Shown here: positions 21,152 to 31,951 of the stretch, in pieces
Numbering within the stretch: position 1 is the stretch's first letter
Layout: each line of letters starts with the position of its first letter
Origin: Trametes villosa
Taxonomy: Eukaryota > Basidiomycota > Agaricomycetes > Polyporales > Polyporaceae
Assembly: GCA_002964805.2 (NCBI GenBank)
Contig: PUDQ02000010.1
Location: forward strand, 2,604,001 to 2,668,000
DNA: 64,000 nt
Direction: 5' to 3'
Made by a program: the position numbers and the translations under genes
Notes under the pieces: generated by a model
The model's input: the letters and a program-made list of their open reading frames with translations, nothing else
Told to the model about the DNA's origin: nothing
Databases searched by the model: none

Positions 21152-24100
21152 CCACGCTTGTACCCAAGATTGCCTATTTATCTGTGTACGACTATGCTCG
21201 TCCGTTGATCATACCCGGATGTTCGTTTCCAGGGGTGCCTTTTCACGCCGTCTTGCGCTTTCTCGTCTGCCCCAGGCTAGTGCGTCACGGCCTAATGCGC
21301 CATAGAGATTTGGTGAGCTCTTTCTTATCTCAGAGAAGGGGTTCCCACATCGCGTTCGCACCAAGGAAGTGGGACACAGGGATGTCATGTTGTTCCGGCC
21401 GATCTATCCACGGGCCTACTCGATACTCCCTCGCGCTGTCTTTTAGCAGCATCCAGGGCACCAGCGATCAATTACAGTAGCAAGGTTCGTGAAACGAACC
21501 AATGGCGAAGATCTCGGGGGAGACGGCCGCATAAGTGGCGTGTGTATCATTCACATCGCGGCGCGACATCTCTCGTGAACACCTTCGTGCTTTCGCCCTT
21601 CGGCATCAAGGGCAGCAGCGCTAGACTGCTTCTGCTTCTGCTCGTTACACTCCCGGACGCTCGCAGACCAAGTTCGAGACCTCCCCATCCAATTTCCACG
21701 TCAATGATCATTGCCCCCGCACGTACATTGTCATCATCGACGTCGGAGTCGGCGTCGGCGCCAGAATATCTCGCCCCAGCCTCCCACAGCTCGGACATTC
21801 GCCCACCGGTCCCGCGCGCCAGCTCCACTCACCTCGCCCAGCTCTATGAACGCTGCGCACATGGCCACAAATAGCCCTCCCCACCGTTCCCACCGCGGGT
21901 ACGTAGAGCGGCGCAACCCCGCATAACGAAACCACTTAGCAGTTAATGAAAAGAACAACGCACCCAGAGTCAAGCGGACGCGGCGCAAGAAGCGCAAGAA
22001 CGGCGGGGCTCGCGCGAGCTCTGCCGCGCGGAGCCACCGCGCCAGGGCCTGGGACGTCCGATGCCGCTGAGCACAACGTCTTCTCAAGTTCTCGCCGCCG
22101 GCTGGCAGCTGCCTGCGATTAGGGGCGCTGTGGCACGGACGTTGTGTGAGGGCGTCTGCTCCCGGGGCCCGTGGGCGGCCGGCGAGCCGCCCAGCATCCG
22201 GCTTCTCACCACATTTGTCGTGCAGGCTTTTCGTGGCGGTCCGGGATGAATGTAGTTCGGTGTTACTGGGGTCCTCGCATGGGACAGAGCTGTCGCCGAT
22301 ATGCATGGGTGCGTCGGCACTATGGGGTCGGCGATGCTTTGAGTTGCGCGCGCCGATACGAGGAGGCACGAGGCAATTTGCCTATGACGGCGTAGACATT
22401 GCAGTATCTTCTTCGTGATAGCACTGTGGTCGAGAATGATCAGCAATTGCATCTGATAACGCGCCGACATGGTCGGAGGAAGAGGCTCTACCTGCGCTTC
22501 CCCGCACAAAGAGTTGCCGCCTAAGAGCGGGGAAGCAGCAAGCGGAGAGATATGCGTCTCGATCCCCACAAGTTGTACTTGGGTTGTGGCTACGGAGCCC
22601 GCCGAGCCACAGACGCAGAACATCGCTATGCAAAGATCCTGCGCGGCCAAGATATCGAACCTATGAGTCATCCTCCGCTCCGCCAGTCAGACTCACGGTA
22701 CTCTGACTGACCGCAGGCAACACATGGTGGCCTGTAGGCGTGAAATGGGCGTCCTCGCCGACGTCACGTACCTGAACGTCGGTGATTACCTTGTGGAATC
22801 TTGGGTGAAGGCTTCTACAGGCAGAGTTTAGGTAAGTAAGCGGGCGGGCGCGTAGCATACTCACGCACGGTGTCTCTCGTACTCCTCGCGGCTCGCCCGT
22901 GCGCGTCAGATAAAGCCTCTTGCATGGGCTCATCGTTGCGCCGAGTTTGTGCTCCGCCAGGGGATGGTGCCCAACAAGGTTAAGCAGGCTCGCTGGTAGG
23001 CGGTTACGCCAAACGCGGATTTACGCGTATTGGCTGTCTCCCTGGCCAGCGAGGTTAAAAGTTAACAATTCGGCACGTTGTGTCCACGATGCGCGCTATG
23101 TGGTCGCAGCCCGGCGTAACCCTGCTCCCGTGAAAGACATCTATGTTCGCCGCGGTCCCTTGTGGCAGTCGAATGACGATCGGGCGGCGAGTGACCGCGA
23201 GCGGCGAGCGCCGCGTTCCTCGTCAATCGAAGGGAACCTACGTTGCCCCATAAGTTCAGTGGGGAGCACCGTGAAAGGCACGGCCGGGGTATGACTCACC
23301 TGCATTGTCATTGGAAGTGCGGTGTGACCACGGTTCTTGGGCGGATTGCCCTCGCGTCGGGTCGGACGTCGCCACAAAGGCCATCTCGACGTCCGTTCGA
23401 ACGCGCCGCCCGGGGGTAAGCTCAATAGCTTTAACGCTTCCGGAAGGCTAGTTGACGCCGCGCAGCTTCGCGGAAAAGGTCCGCAGCCTGCGCGACAGCA
23501 CTTGCCAAGGCGAGCGAGAGGACTCGAGCTCGCGTCGACGCGAGAGTATATGAGTACTTAGCTTGCCGTGAACTGAGCGGAGAGCGCAGCGACGCTCGCC
23601 AACGTCGGAAGCCGGCCGCGCTGAGCCGCACCTTCTTGTTTTGGGGAGCTTGGGGAGCGCGGCGGGGGCGGCGAAGGGGTCGGACTGTTGGGGGCTGATG
23701 CGGCCGTTGGACGCGAGAACGCGTGATGGGCGCGTCTGAGACGCTGGGCCCCGCTTGCCTTTCTGCGCACCGATTGTCTTCCCCGTTCCTCTGTCACCCG
23801 CCGTCGCGTCCCGCCGCCTGCCACGCCCGGCGGCACGCGTCTGCACGGGGCGAAACGCGTCGTTGGCAGCAGAGGGCGGGGCACGACGCGTGGAGGGCGC
23901 TGAAACAGCGTTTGGCTGCCGCAGCAGTGGCAGGGGCGGCAGGGGGCGGGCAAAGGCAGGCGAAAGGGGCATTCGGGGCCAGTACGCGCACGGCGCTTGG
24001 GAGCGGGAGGAATGTCCGAAGGCGGGGAGGCACGAGGGCTTAGCGAACACGTTGCACGACTGGCGCAGGGCCGTGGCGGACTCGCCACCATTTCACGCAC

Positions 24101-24469
24101 CGCTGACGCGGCGTGCTCGTCGACGACCGCGCCCGCGCTGAGCGCTGACTCCCGCTGCAGCGTGTTCTTGAGTGCGAGACCAAGGCCGCGCAGCTCGTGC
24201 GAGTCAGAGAGAAAGGGCACAGAGCGTCGGTTGCGCACCGAGGCCGAAGTGCAGAGCGAGCTGCCGTTTTGGGCGGGCATAACCACCGCCACAGCTGGCC
24301 TTACCACCCGCCCCGTACAGCCGTCGTCCGCTTTCTTCCCAAGCGTCTCCTGCTTGTCCTCTTACCCCCACCATCTCCCCTCCCGCATCTCTACCCTCTC
24401 CCACCATATCCTCCCTCGCCGCCCCCGCAGCCTTGGCTTTGCCACCCCCCAACACTCGAATACAGCACC
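21152..24469. other. 3.3-kb region without a firm gene
   Basis: GC-rich sequence with overlapping open frames on both strands. A chain of good donor and acceptor sites on the minus strand at 22382-22926 may be a short spliced gene (see findings). A 249-codon minus-strand frame at 23558-24307 is Pro/Arg/Ser-rich without a domain and I do not call it. The last 200 nt are the pyrimidine-rich leader of the BCS1-like gene. Confidence 0.45.
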
Positions 24470-27286
24470 ATGGACGCCCTCCGCTCGCTCGTCCAGCCCC
24501 TCGTCGGAGGCGGCGGCGGCTCATCGATGATTGACGGCATGAAGCTCGTCGTCCTCGGTGGCACCGTCGAGACGGCCCGCCGCGTCGCAAGCTCAGGATG
24601 GTAGGCACACTCCGTTCCCCTGCTGCGCTGTCACGTCGCTCATCATTGCCTCGCAACCGTACTGTACATCGTCGGCGATGACGCATCCCCAGGTCCCACT
24701 TCATTAACTGTAAGTTCTGCCTCCGGTCCCGTCGCACGCTGACTCACCTCTCGCCCGCACAGCCTTCTTCCTGACTGCCCACTTCTCCGAAGAGGACTAC
24801 CCATATGACTGGCTCATGCTCTGGTTGTCGCGTCGTCCGGAGTGGCAACGGTCCCGCGAATTTGAGACGACAACACGCTCGTCCACGCCGGGCTTCGGCT
24901 CCCGCATCGCAGACAACTCCTTCGGGGACGATGACGAGGAAGAGGACGAGGGCGCACCTGGTCGCGTCAAGACGCGTGTCGTCTTCCAGCCCACCTCCAA
25001 CACGACCCACACCATCTACTACCGCGGGCACTGGCTCCGTGTGAGGCGGTGGCGCAAGAATGACACCGGCAACGAATGCATCTCGGTGTCGGTTGTGGCC
25101 CGCAATAACTCCATCCTAAAGCAGCTCGTTCTGCAGGCGAAGAAGGAGTACGAGGCGGAGGCCGTCCACCGGATACAGATCTACTTCGCGGACTCCCACG
25201 GCTGCTGGCGATGGACCGACTCGAGGCATAAACGTCCCATGTCGTCCATTGTTCTGAACCCGGGCGTAAAGGAGATGCTATTGGCGGACACGAAGGACTT
25301 CCTGAAGTCTGAGAAGGTGCGTAAATTAAAAGTGCCCGATGTGGTAGTGGGATTGCCGTACACACCGCGGCGTGCGCTTCCGCTTTCCCTGGGCTGATCG
25401 TCGGGAGCTTGTGCTGACGCGTCCTCGTCCTTTGCAGTGGTACGCAGATCGCGGCATTCCGTTCCGCAGGGGGTACTTGCTCTACGGTGTGCCTGGTTCA
25501 GGGAAGAGCTCGCTCATTCACGCCATTGCTGGCGAGCTTATGCTCGACATTTACGTCGTATCCCTGTCATCATCGTGGATAAACGACAGCACGCTCACCA
25601 CGCTGATGGGCCGGGTGCCCGCGCGGTGTATCGTCCTCCTGGAGGACCTCGACGCGGCGTTCACGCGTAGCACAAGCCGAGACGGCAGCGCAACAGGTAA
25701 CCCTGAGGGTGAACAGAAAGAGAAGGCACCTGAGCAGACCACGACGACGAGCAGTTCGCGCCGGACGCGCAAGACCGAGCAGCTTTCTGATGTGAACACC
25801 CTGAGCCTGAGTGGCCTGCTCAACGCGCTGGACGGTGTTGCCGCCTCCGAGGGACGTCTGCTGTTCGCGTGAGTCTACATCGTGTGATTACTCTGCGTCA
25901 TGCACTCACTATTTGCACGCGTAGCACGACTAACCATCTTGAACGCCTCGACCCTGCACTCTCCCGTCCGGGTCGCATGGACGTCTGGATTGAGTTCAAG
26001 AACGCGTCGAAATGGCAGGCGGAGCTGCTCTTCCGCAACTTCTTCCCTTCGACGGATGAGGACAACGAGCCCATAGAAGGCGACCTCGATAGCATTGAGC
26101 TGCCAACGACCCCTCCTTCGCCGTCCGCGGGTTCGAGCGCCGGCTCCACGCTCTTCTCCTCGATGGCGTCGACGTTCTCCTCAGTCCCGACAAGCCCGTC
26201 GGGGTCTGCGAGCCCGCTGTCGCCCCTTCCCTCGCTGCCGGATGGCCTGCCGACGCGATCGCGCACGAGCTCAGCGGCCGGCCGGAGCCCAGGGAAGGCG
26301 AAGGAGCGGTCGCGCACTACGAGCGACGCGGCGCTGCAGAACCAGGCGTACCTGCCGCCTCCCATCGAGGACGAGATCATGGAAGCGAAGCACTCCGCGA
26401 AGCCGCTCGACGGGGTGACGCTCGCGCGCCTGGCGAAGGAGTTTGCGGACTCGATTCCCGACGAGGAGTTCAGCGTAGCCGCGCTACAAGGCTGTGAGTG
26501 TTCCGATTCTTTCGTCCGCTAATCACCTGCTCTCCGCCGCCGCCACCGCATCCATCCTTCCTTTGTCCATATCGCGGGGCTTCCCCTTCTTCCGGGGCTG
26601 GTGCGTGCGAGGCCGCGAGTAGAAAGTGTGCTGACAGATGCTCTTTTGCGCGATGTGCCACAGATCTGCTCAAGAACAAGTCGCGCCCCGAGGCTGCGGC
26701 GCAGGAGGCGGCTGCGTGGGTGGAGAGCGAGCGGGCGATGAGGGAGAAGTTGAAGAGGGAGCGGGAGGCGCGCGAGCTCAAGGAAAAGCTCGAGGTGAGT
26801 TATCCGATCCAGATCGATTATCGTGATCGCATCCCCATCCGCGTCCGCGGCGCCGTGGCCGTGCCCATATGCCGCCGGCCCGCTTCAGGCCGCCGCGCCC
26901 TTGCGCGACCGCCGTCGGTTGATGCGCGTTGTTACCTGCTTGCTCTCGACCGCGAACACCGTTCTGATCACATCCTTGGCTTTCAGCGCGAACAGCGCAA
27001 GAAGGAGCTGCTGCAAAAGGAGAAGGAGGCGGCCGAGCTCAAGAAGCTCGAAGAGGCCGAGGCCGTCCGTAAAGCTGCGGAGCAGCTTGCGGCGGGCGTC
27101 GTCGTCGAGCCGCAAACGGTGCCTCTGCCGCCCCTCCCAGCTCCTCCCGCGCCCGAGCCGGTAGTCGAGGCGGACAAGGAGAACTCGAATGCGGACGACG
27201 ACGAGTCCTCGACCGATGACGAGGACGAGCCACAGCCCGTCGTGGTGGACTCGAACGGGTTCATCGTGTCGGAGGTGTGGACGTGA
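24470..27286 (+). CDS. BCS1-like AAA ATPase
   Basis: 710-aa protein with a BCS1-type N-terminal domain (HFINSFFLTAHFSEEDYPYDW, TIYYRGHWLRVRR) followed by an AAA ATPase. The Walker A motif is GVPGSGKSS (about 251-259), the Walker B motif CIVLLEDLDAAF, then LSGLLNALDG, and arginine-finger/sensor sequence ALSRPGRMDVWIEF. It ends the core with SVAALQGYLL. BCS1 itself inserts the Rieske protein into mitochondrial complex III; fungi carry many BCS1-like paralogues of unknown role. Unusual here are a Thr/Ser-rich insertion inside the AAA domain, a Ser/Pro-rich insertion of about 70 residues, and a long charged coiled-coil tail ending acidic. The exons are 24470-24600, 24693-24709, 24763-25316, 25438-25868, 25925-26493, 26664-26794 and 26987-27286. 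The second exon is 17 nt. Confidence 0.9.
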
Positions 27287-28185
27287 CTCCCTGCCGCGTC
27301 TGACGTCGTCGCGACGGCAGCTAGCGACGGCAGCTACGTCGCTTGCGGCGGCGCGGTGTTGTCGGCGTCAGTTCCTGTCAATGCTCGTGACCCTGCCTGC
27401 GGCGGGGATCGAGCTTACGACGTGGAAAGCGGACAGGCAGACAAGGACGATCGTTCCGTGGCGGACGGGACAGCGGCTGCTACTGCTGTGCCTGCTCCCA
27501 CAGCGGTGCTGCACACGGTTGCGCGCCGGCACGGGGGTGGCTTTGCGGTGCAGAGGATGTTCCCGATGGTCCAGTTTTATCTGCTTCATGTGTATGTTTT
27601 GTTGCAGCTCGCACTGTTCGGACGTTGAGAAGGCCGGGCGCCCGGGGGCGGGAGCGGGGGTGGGCGAGAGCACGACACTCGTCCGAGTCGCCGCGCTGCG
27701 TGCTCCGGGCTGGGGTTGTGCCATGGCGATTTGTTCTGGCTGATGCCGCTGTACATATACCGACCGCATACTTAGGCGCACCCCGTTCGCATAGAGACTC
27801 GCATCTTGAGAGCTACTACACCTGTTACTGCTTTATTTGCATTGCTGTACCCTCCGTAATCCCAATCGCATCCGTTGTGTTTTGTATCGCGGCGGAGGTG
27901 TTTGAGGAGACCCCTGTCAGCGCGAGGGTGGGCTGATGGAAGGGCCGGTCGCCAATCAGGCGGTTGGACGGGCGCCTGGCGGGCGTGGGAGGGGGAGGCG
28001 CCGGGGGCCCAGGAGGGCGGATCCGCGTTGGGCGTGTCAGCGTCTTGTCTCCCGTCGCCTTCTCGCTCTCTGCAGCCTCTTCCTCCTCTTCCACCACCGC
28101 AGGCTATTGCCGCCCCAGCCCCCGCCGCTCTTTTCTTCCCCTTCGCCGGCCATCCTCCACCCCCTCCACCCCATCTCTACTCACC
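27287..28185. other. Intergenic region between BCS1-like and G-alpha genes
   Basis: BCS1-like 3' flank, then a strongly pyrimidine-rich tract (about 28050-28180) directly before the G-alpha ATG, as expected of a fungal core promoter or leader. No coding signal. Confidence 0.5.
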
Positions 28186-29776
28186 ATGGGTTGCGTCCAG
28201 TCCACCGGCATCGACGATGAGGCCAAGGCCCGTGCGTATCCATCAACTTTTCCTGGGCCAAAACCCAACCGCCCGCAAACCCGTCACTCATCCCTCCCTC
28301 CCCAGGCAACGACGAGATTGAGAACCAGCTCAAGCGGGACCGCATGATGGCCAAGAACGAGATTAAGATGCTGCTGCTGGGTGCTGGAGAGTCCGGCAAG
28401 GTCGGTTTTCCTTGTTTTTCGGACAGCAACAACACCCCTTACCGCTCATTCGTTCCCCTCCCCAGTCCACGGTCCTCAAGCAGATGAAGCTCATCCACCA
28501 CGGTGGCTACAACGAGCAGGAGCGGGACTCGTACAAGGAGATCATCTACTCGAACACCATCCAGTCCATGCGGTACGCCGTGGCCCCATCTGGCGTCCCG
28601 CCCGCGGCTTATTTGAGTTTTCCCTCCCCAGCGCCATCCTGGAAGCGATGCCGCACCTCGACATCCAGCTTGCCCCCCAAAACGACGCACGTCGGAGCAT
28701 CGTCCTCTCTCTGCCCGGTCAGATCGAGGGCGACGTGATGCCGCGCGACGTTGCGGATGCCATCCGCGGCCTGTGGAAGGACCCGAACGTGAAGGAGGCG
28801 GTCCGCCGCTCGCGCGAGTTCCAGCTGAACGACTCGGCTGTGTACTACTTCAACGCCATCGACCGCATGGCCGCGCCCAACTACATGCCCACCGACCAGG
28901 ACATCCTCCGCTCGCGTGTCAAGACCACGGGTATCACGGAGACGACCTTCAAGGTCGGCGAGCTCACGTACAAGCTCTTCGACGTCGGAGGCCAGCGGTC
29001 CGAGCGCAAGAAGTGGATACACTGCTTCGAAAACGTCACGGCTTTGGTCTTCCTGGTGTCGCTAAGCGAGTATGACCAGATGCTGTACGAAGATGAGAGC
29101 GTGGTATGTAACTCCCTCGCTACGAACCCTGTTTTCCGTCTTCACACGCCTTTGCTTGCAGAACCGTATGCAGGAGGCCTTGACTCTCTTCGACTCAATA
29201 TGCAACTCAAGATGGTTCGTGAAGACGTCAATTGTGAGTGCCGCCACCAGCAACGGCATCTTCGCGAAGGGCGCGTTTGAGGGATGCTGACAAACCGGAC
29301 ACCTTCTCTAGATCCTCTTCTTGAACAAGATTGATTTGTTCGCGGAGAAGCTCCCGCGGTCACCACTAGGGGACTACTTCCCTGATTACAACGGCGGCGA
29401 CGACTACGATTCGGCGTGCAACTACCTCCTTCACCGCTTCGTCTCCCTCAACCAGAGCGCCGCGACGAAGCAGATCTACGCGCACTACACTTGTGCAACA
29501 GATACCCAGCAAATCAAGTGTACGTGCCTGCTTGCTCCATTACGATTCTCAGCGCTAATCGTACTTGTCTTCATCTTTTCTGACAAATCGCCCGTCATCT
29601 TTGACTTTGCGCTGTCCATCTCGCCCGACACCACCATCCGCGCCGTGCAACCCTCCATCATTGCTCTGGTGTTGACCCGATATGCTTCGGAACGCATCCG
29701 GCGGCGCACAGTCGTCCTGAGCGCCATCCAGGATATCTTGTTGCAGTTGCACCTGCGGGAGTGCGGTCTTCTATAG
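28186..29776 (+). CDS. Heterotrimeric G-protein alpha subunit (fungal group I, Gi-like)
   Basis: 354-aa GTPase that relays signals from seven-helix receptors (pheromone or nutrient) at the plasma membrane. The N-terminus MGCVQS is a myristoylation plus palmitoylation signal. Nucleotide-binding motifs are GAGESGKST (41-49), RVKTTGI (switch I Arg), DVGGQRSE (switch II), FLNKIDLF (NKxD) and TCATDT. The C-terminus ECGLL has Cys at position -4, the pertussis-toxin-type site of Gi-like subunits. Length and all boxes are normal. The exons are 28186-28231, 28306-28400, 28466-28572, 28632-29103, 29162-29233, 29312-29519 and 29712-29776. Intron 6 is 192 nt, longer than the others. Fungi have several alpha subunits; the sequence fits group I, but I cannot say which basidiomycete paralogue it is. 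Confidence 0.97.
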
Positions 29777-31333
29777 ATGGACAGATGGGCGTCGTCCAGC
29801 CCTGCAGGAACCGGTTGTGGCACGCGACACCTTGCTCCCCCTTCCCCCATCTCTCTTCCGTCTGTCTCCGTTCTGTCCTGCCCCGCATCGTCTCGCCATG
29901 TGTTCCATCAGCCGTCTTGCAGCCTCGGTCCACCATCATGATCTCTCTCCGCCCGGCGGCCTGCGCACGCGCGCGCCTGGATGAGGCAGCGCCGCGCCTC
30001 GCCGAGGCACTGCACTACTACCGCCTACCTACCGCCTACTGTACATAGTTGGGAAATGTTTTCCTGCGCCTCGCACGCCAGCATCAGCGCACCACGCGCC
30101 GCTCCTTCCCTGCCCTCGCCCGGGGCCCATGCGTCCCCGCGTGGGCCCCCGCGCCGCAGCTCCGCCTACCCCCATTCCTCTTCTACCGATCCACGACGCC
30201 TGCTGCCTTCCCCCTTCCGCTTCCGCCTTGACTTTTTTCTTTACCTTTATGGTTGTGCTCATGTCTGGTTGTGTCTGGATCGTTGTAATGACTTACGCCG
30301 CTTCCCACGTTCCCCTTCTCGTTCCCCCGCGTATTCCCCCTTCTACCGTCGTGCCGGCCGTTTTACCCTTCGTGTTCCTGTCCCTTGATAGTTAGCTACA
30401 TAGGATGCTCCTCTCCTTCGGCATATACGGCTCGGCCTTACTCGTATACCTCCCTAAGTACAGTCTGTCCCTCCCCTGCCTATCCGCTGCCCGCGAGGAG
30501 TGTGTGCGCGCTGTGTTTGCTCGGTAAGCGTGTCTTCGGCCCTTGCTGTGCTCGAGCCACGCGATATGTCGGCGTTTCAACGGTAAGCCGGGTTACACAG
30601 ATGATGTGTCTTCCCATCAAAGAACTTGGCGGACGTCTCATCGAGTGTTCCTCAACTCGTGGCTGGAAGAACACGCACATGGTCGCCGCCCTGGCTCTTG
30701 TACGGCCACATACCAAGCAAGCTGATCCATGCTCGAATCAAACCCAGGCGCGTCAACATATGATGGAGGATGTCCGTCTAAAATCCGCCAGGTATAATCA
30801 GCAGGCAAGTCAGGACCTCGAGCACCTCCCGTCCACATTTTCGCACACAAACTGTGATGCGAGCGTTTACCAAAAGCTCTCGTCCATTGAAGGGATAGCT
30901 CCTCGACGATCGTGTCGAGCACATGTTGACGGCGCAGTAGCACGACAGTAAGTCTTGATCGAGATCGACGTGCCAAACAATGCTAACGTCGTGGCGTTTG
31001 GTAGCTCTCATATGCCCTAGGTTCACTGATCCCGGCGACTTCGGGCGGTCTACTCTGCGGACTTCAAGTACGACCAGGTCAAACAGTAATAGCTACCAGG
31101 CTCAATCCTTTGGATCAACGCAGTGCAAAGACACGGGCCAGAAACACGGGCCTTCTGGCACTACCGGCGGGATGCACAACCGAGTGCAGCAGATCTGCAC
31201 AGTTCAGCCTGCTACTTCCCCGAAACGTGGGTACTGGCTGCAAAGCTCCAGCAGGACAGGTTTGCAGGGATTCGGGGGTAAAATTTTTGTGGATTTGACT
31301 CTTACTGGCAAAAGAGCACTCAGTGGTGAATAG
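29777..31333. other. Intergenic region between G-alpha and tRNA genes
   Basis: G-alpha 3' flank followed by pyrimidine-rich sequence (about 29840-30480). A 188-codon plus-strand frame at 30385-30951 has no domain, odd composition and no splice support, so it is not called. Confidence 0.45.
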
Positions 31334-31427
31334 CGACACCAGCAGGATTTGAACCTGCGCTCGGAGACCGAAACAGATAATCAAACTTGATTCGAATCTG
31401 TCGCCTTAACCACTCGGCCATAGTGTC
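31334..31427 (-). tRNA. tRNA-Ser(CGA) with 12-nt intron
   Basis: The minus strand folds as a long-variable-arm serine tRNA: acceptor GACACTA pairs with TGGTGTC, A box TGGCCGAGTGGTTAAGG, anticodon loop TTCGAA with CGA at 31392-31394, variable arm, then B box GGTTCAAATCC. A 12-nt intron at 31379-31390 follows the base 3' of the anticodon, leaving 82 nt mature. The anticodon reads UCG codons. It is divergent to, and nearly identical with, the next tRNA. Confidence 0.93.
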
Positions 31428-31594
31428 ATGAAGGCGGATGCGTTGCGGGTTTTTCCATCGTAGTGTGAGGACAACAGTACTTTGCGCCAACTTGAAGCCA
31501 CCGAGGCGGCGCCCCCGTCGATCAGCTGTCGATCCATGTCGTTGTCAATACCATGAGTGTACAACCCATCGTCATCTTGGACACCCACCCTCAA

Positions 31595-31688
31595 GACACT
31601 ATGGCCGAGTGGTTAAGGCGACAGATTCGAATTAAATTCGATTATCTGTTTGGGTTCCCCAGCGCAGGTTCAAATCCTGCTGGTGTCG
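31595..31688 (+). tRNA. tRNA-Ser(CGA) with 12-nt intron
   Basis: Second serine tRNA, head-to-head with the first and 167 nt away. The acceptor, D arm, anticodon (31628-31630) and T arm match its partner. Differences are confined to the 12-nt intron (31632-31643), which reads TTAAATTCGATT here and TCAAGTTTGATT in the partner, and to the variable arm. A T-rich stretch after the gene (TTTTCTTTT) is a likely Pol III terminator. Confidence 0.93.
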
Positions 31689-31951
31689 CTGATTTTCTTT
31701 TGTCCCCGGAAACCACGACTTTTACCTACCTACCGATGCCTCCGAAACTGTGTCGCTCGAGCCTATCCGTGTTCCCTACAATAACTGAAAAGCAAGCTGC
31801 GCAGATCTCATCCCTTCTGTACGGCGGTTCGTTCATTCACCCATAAACAGATGCAGCACTTTAGTTCACATCCTACCGGTGCCGTTGGTTTGTGAACGAC
31901 AGAAGACCATCTGAAAACATACAACATTGCTAGATACAACAACAGATCCCT

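Noticed and set aside
23558..24307. 249-codon minus-strand frame as a gene divergent to the BCS1-like gene
   Set aside because: Low-complexity Pro/Arg/Ser content, a competing frame of similar length overlapping it, and no motif.
30385..30951. 188-codon plus-strand frame after the G-alpha gene
   Set aside because: No motif, no splice structure and no start context; probably chance in GC-rich DNA.
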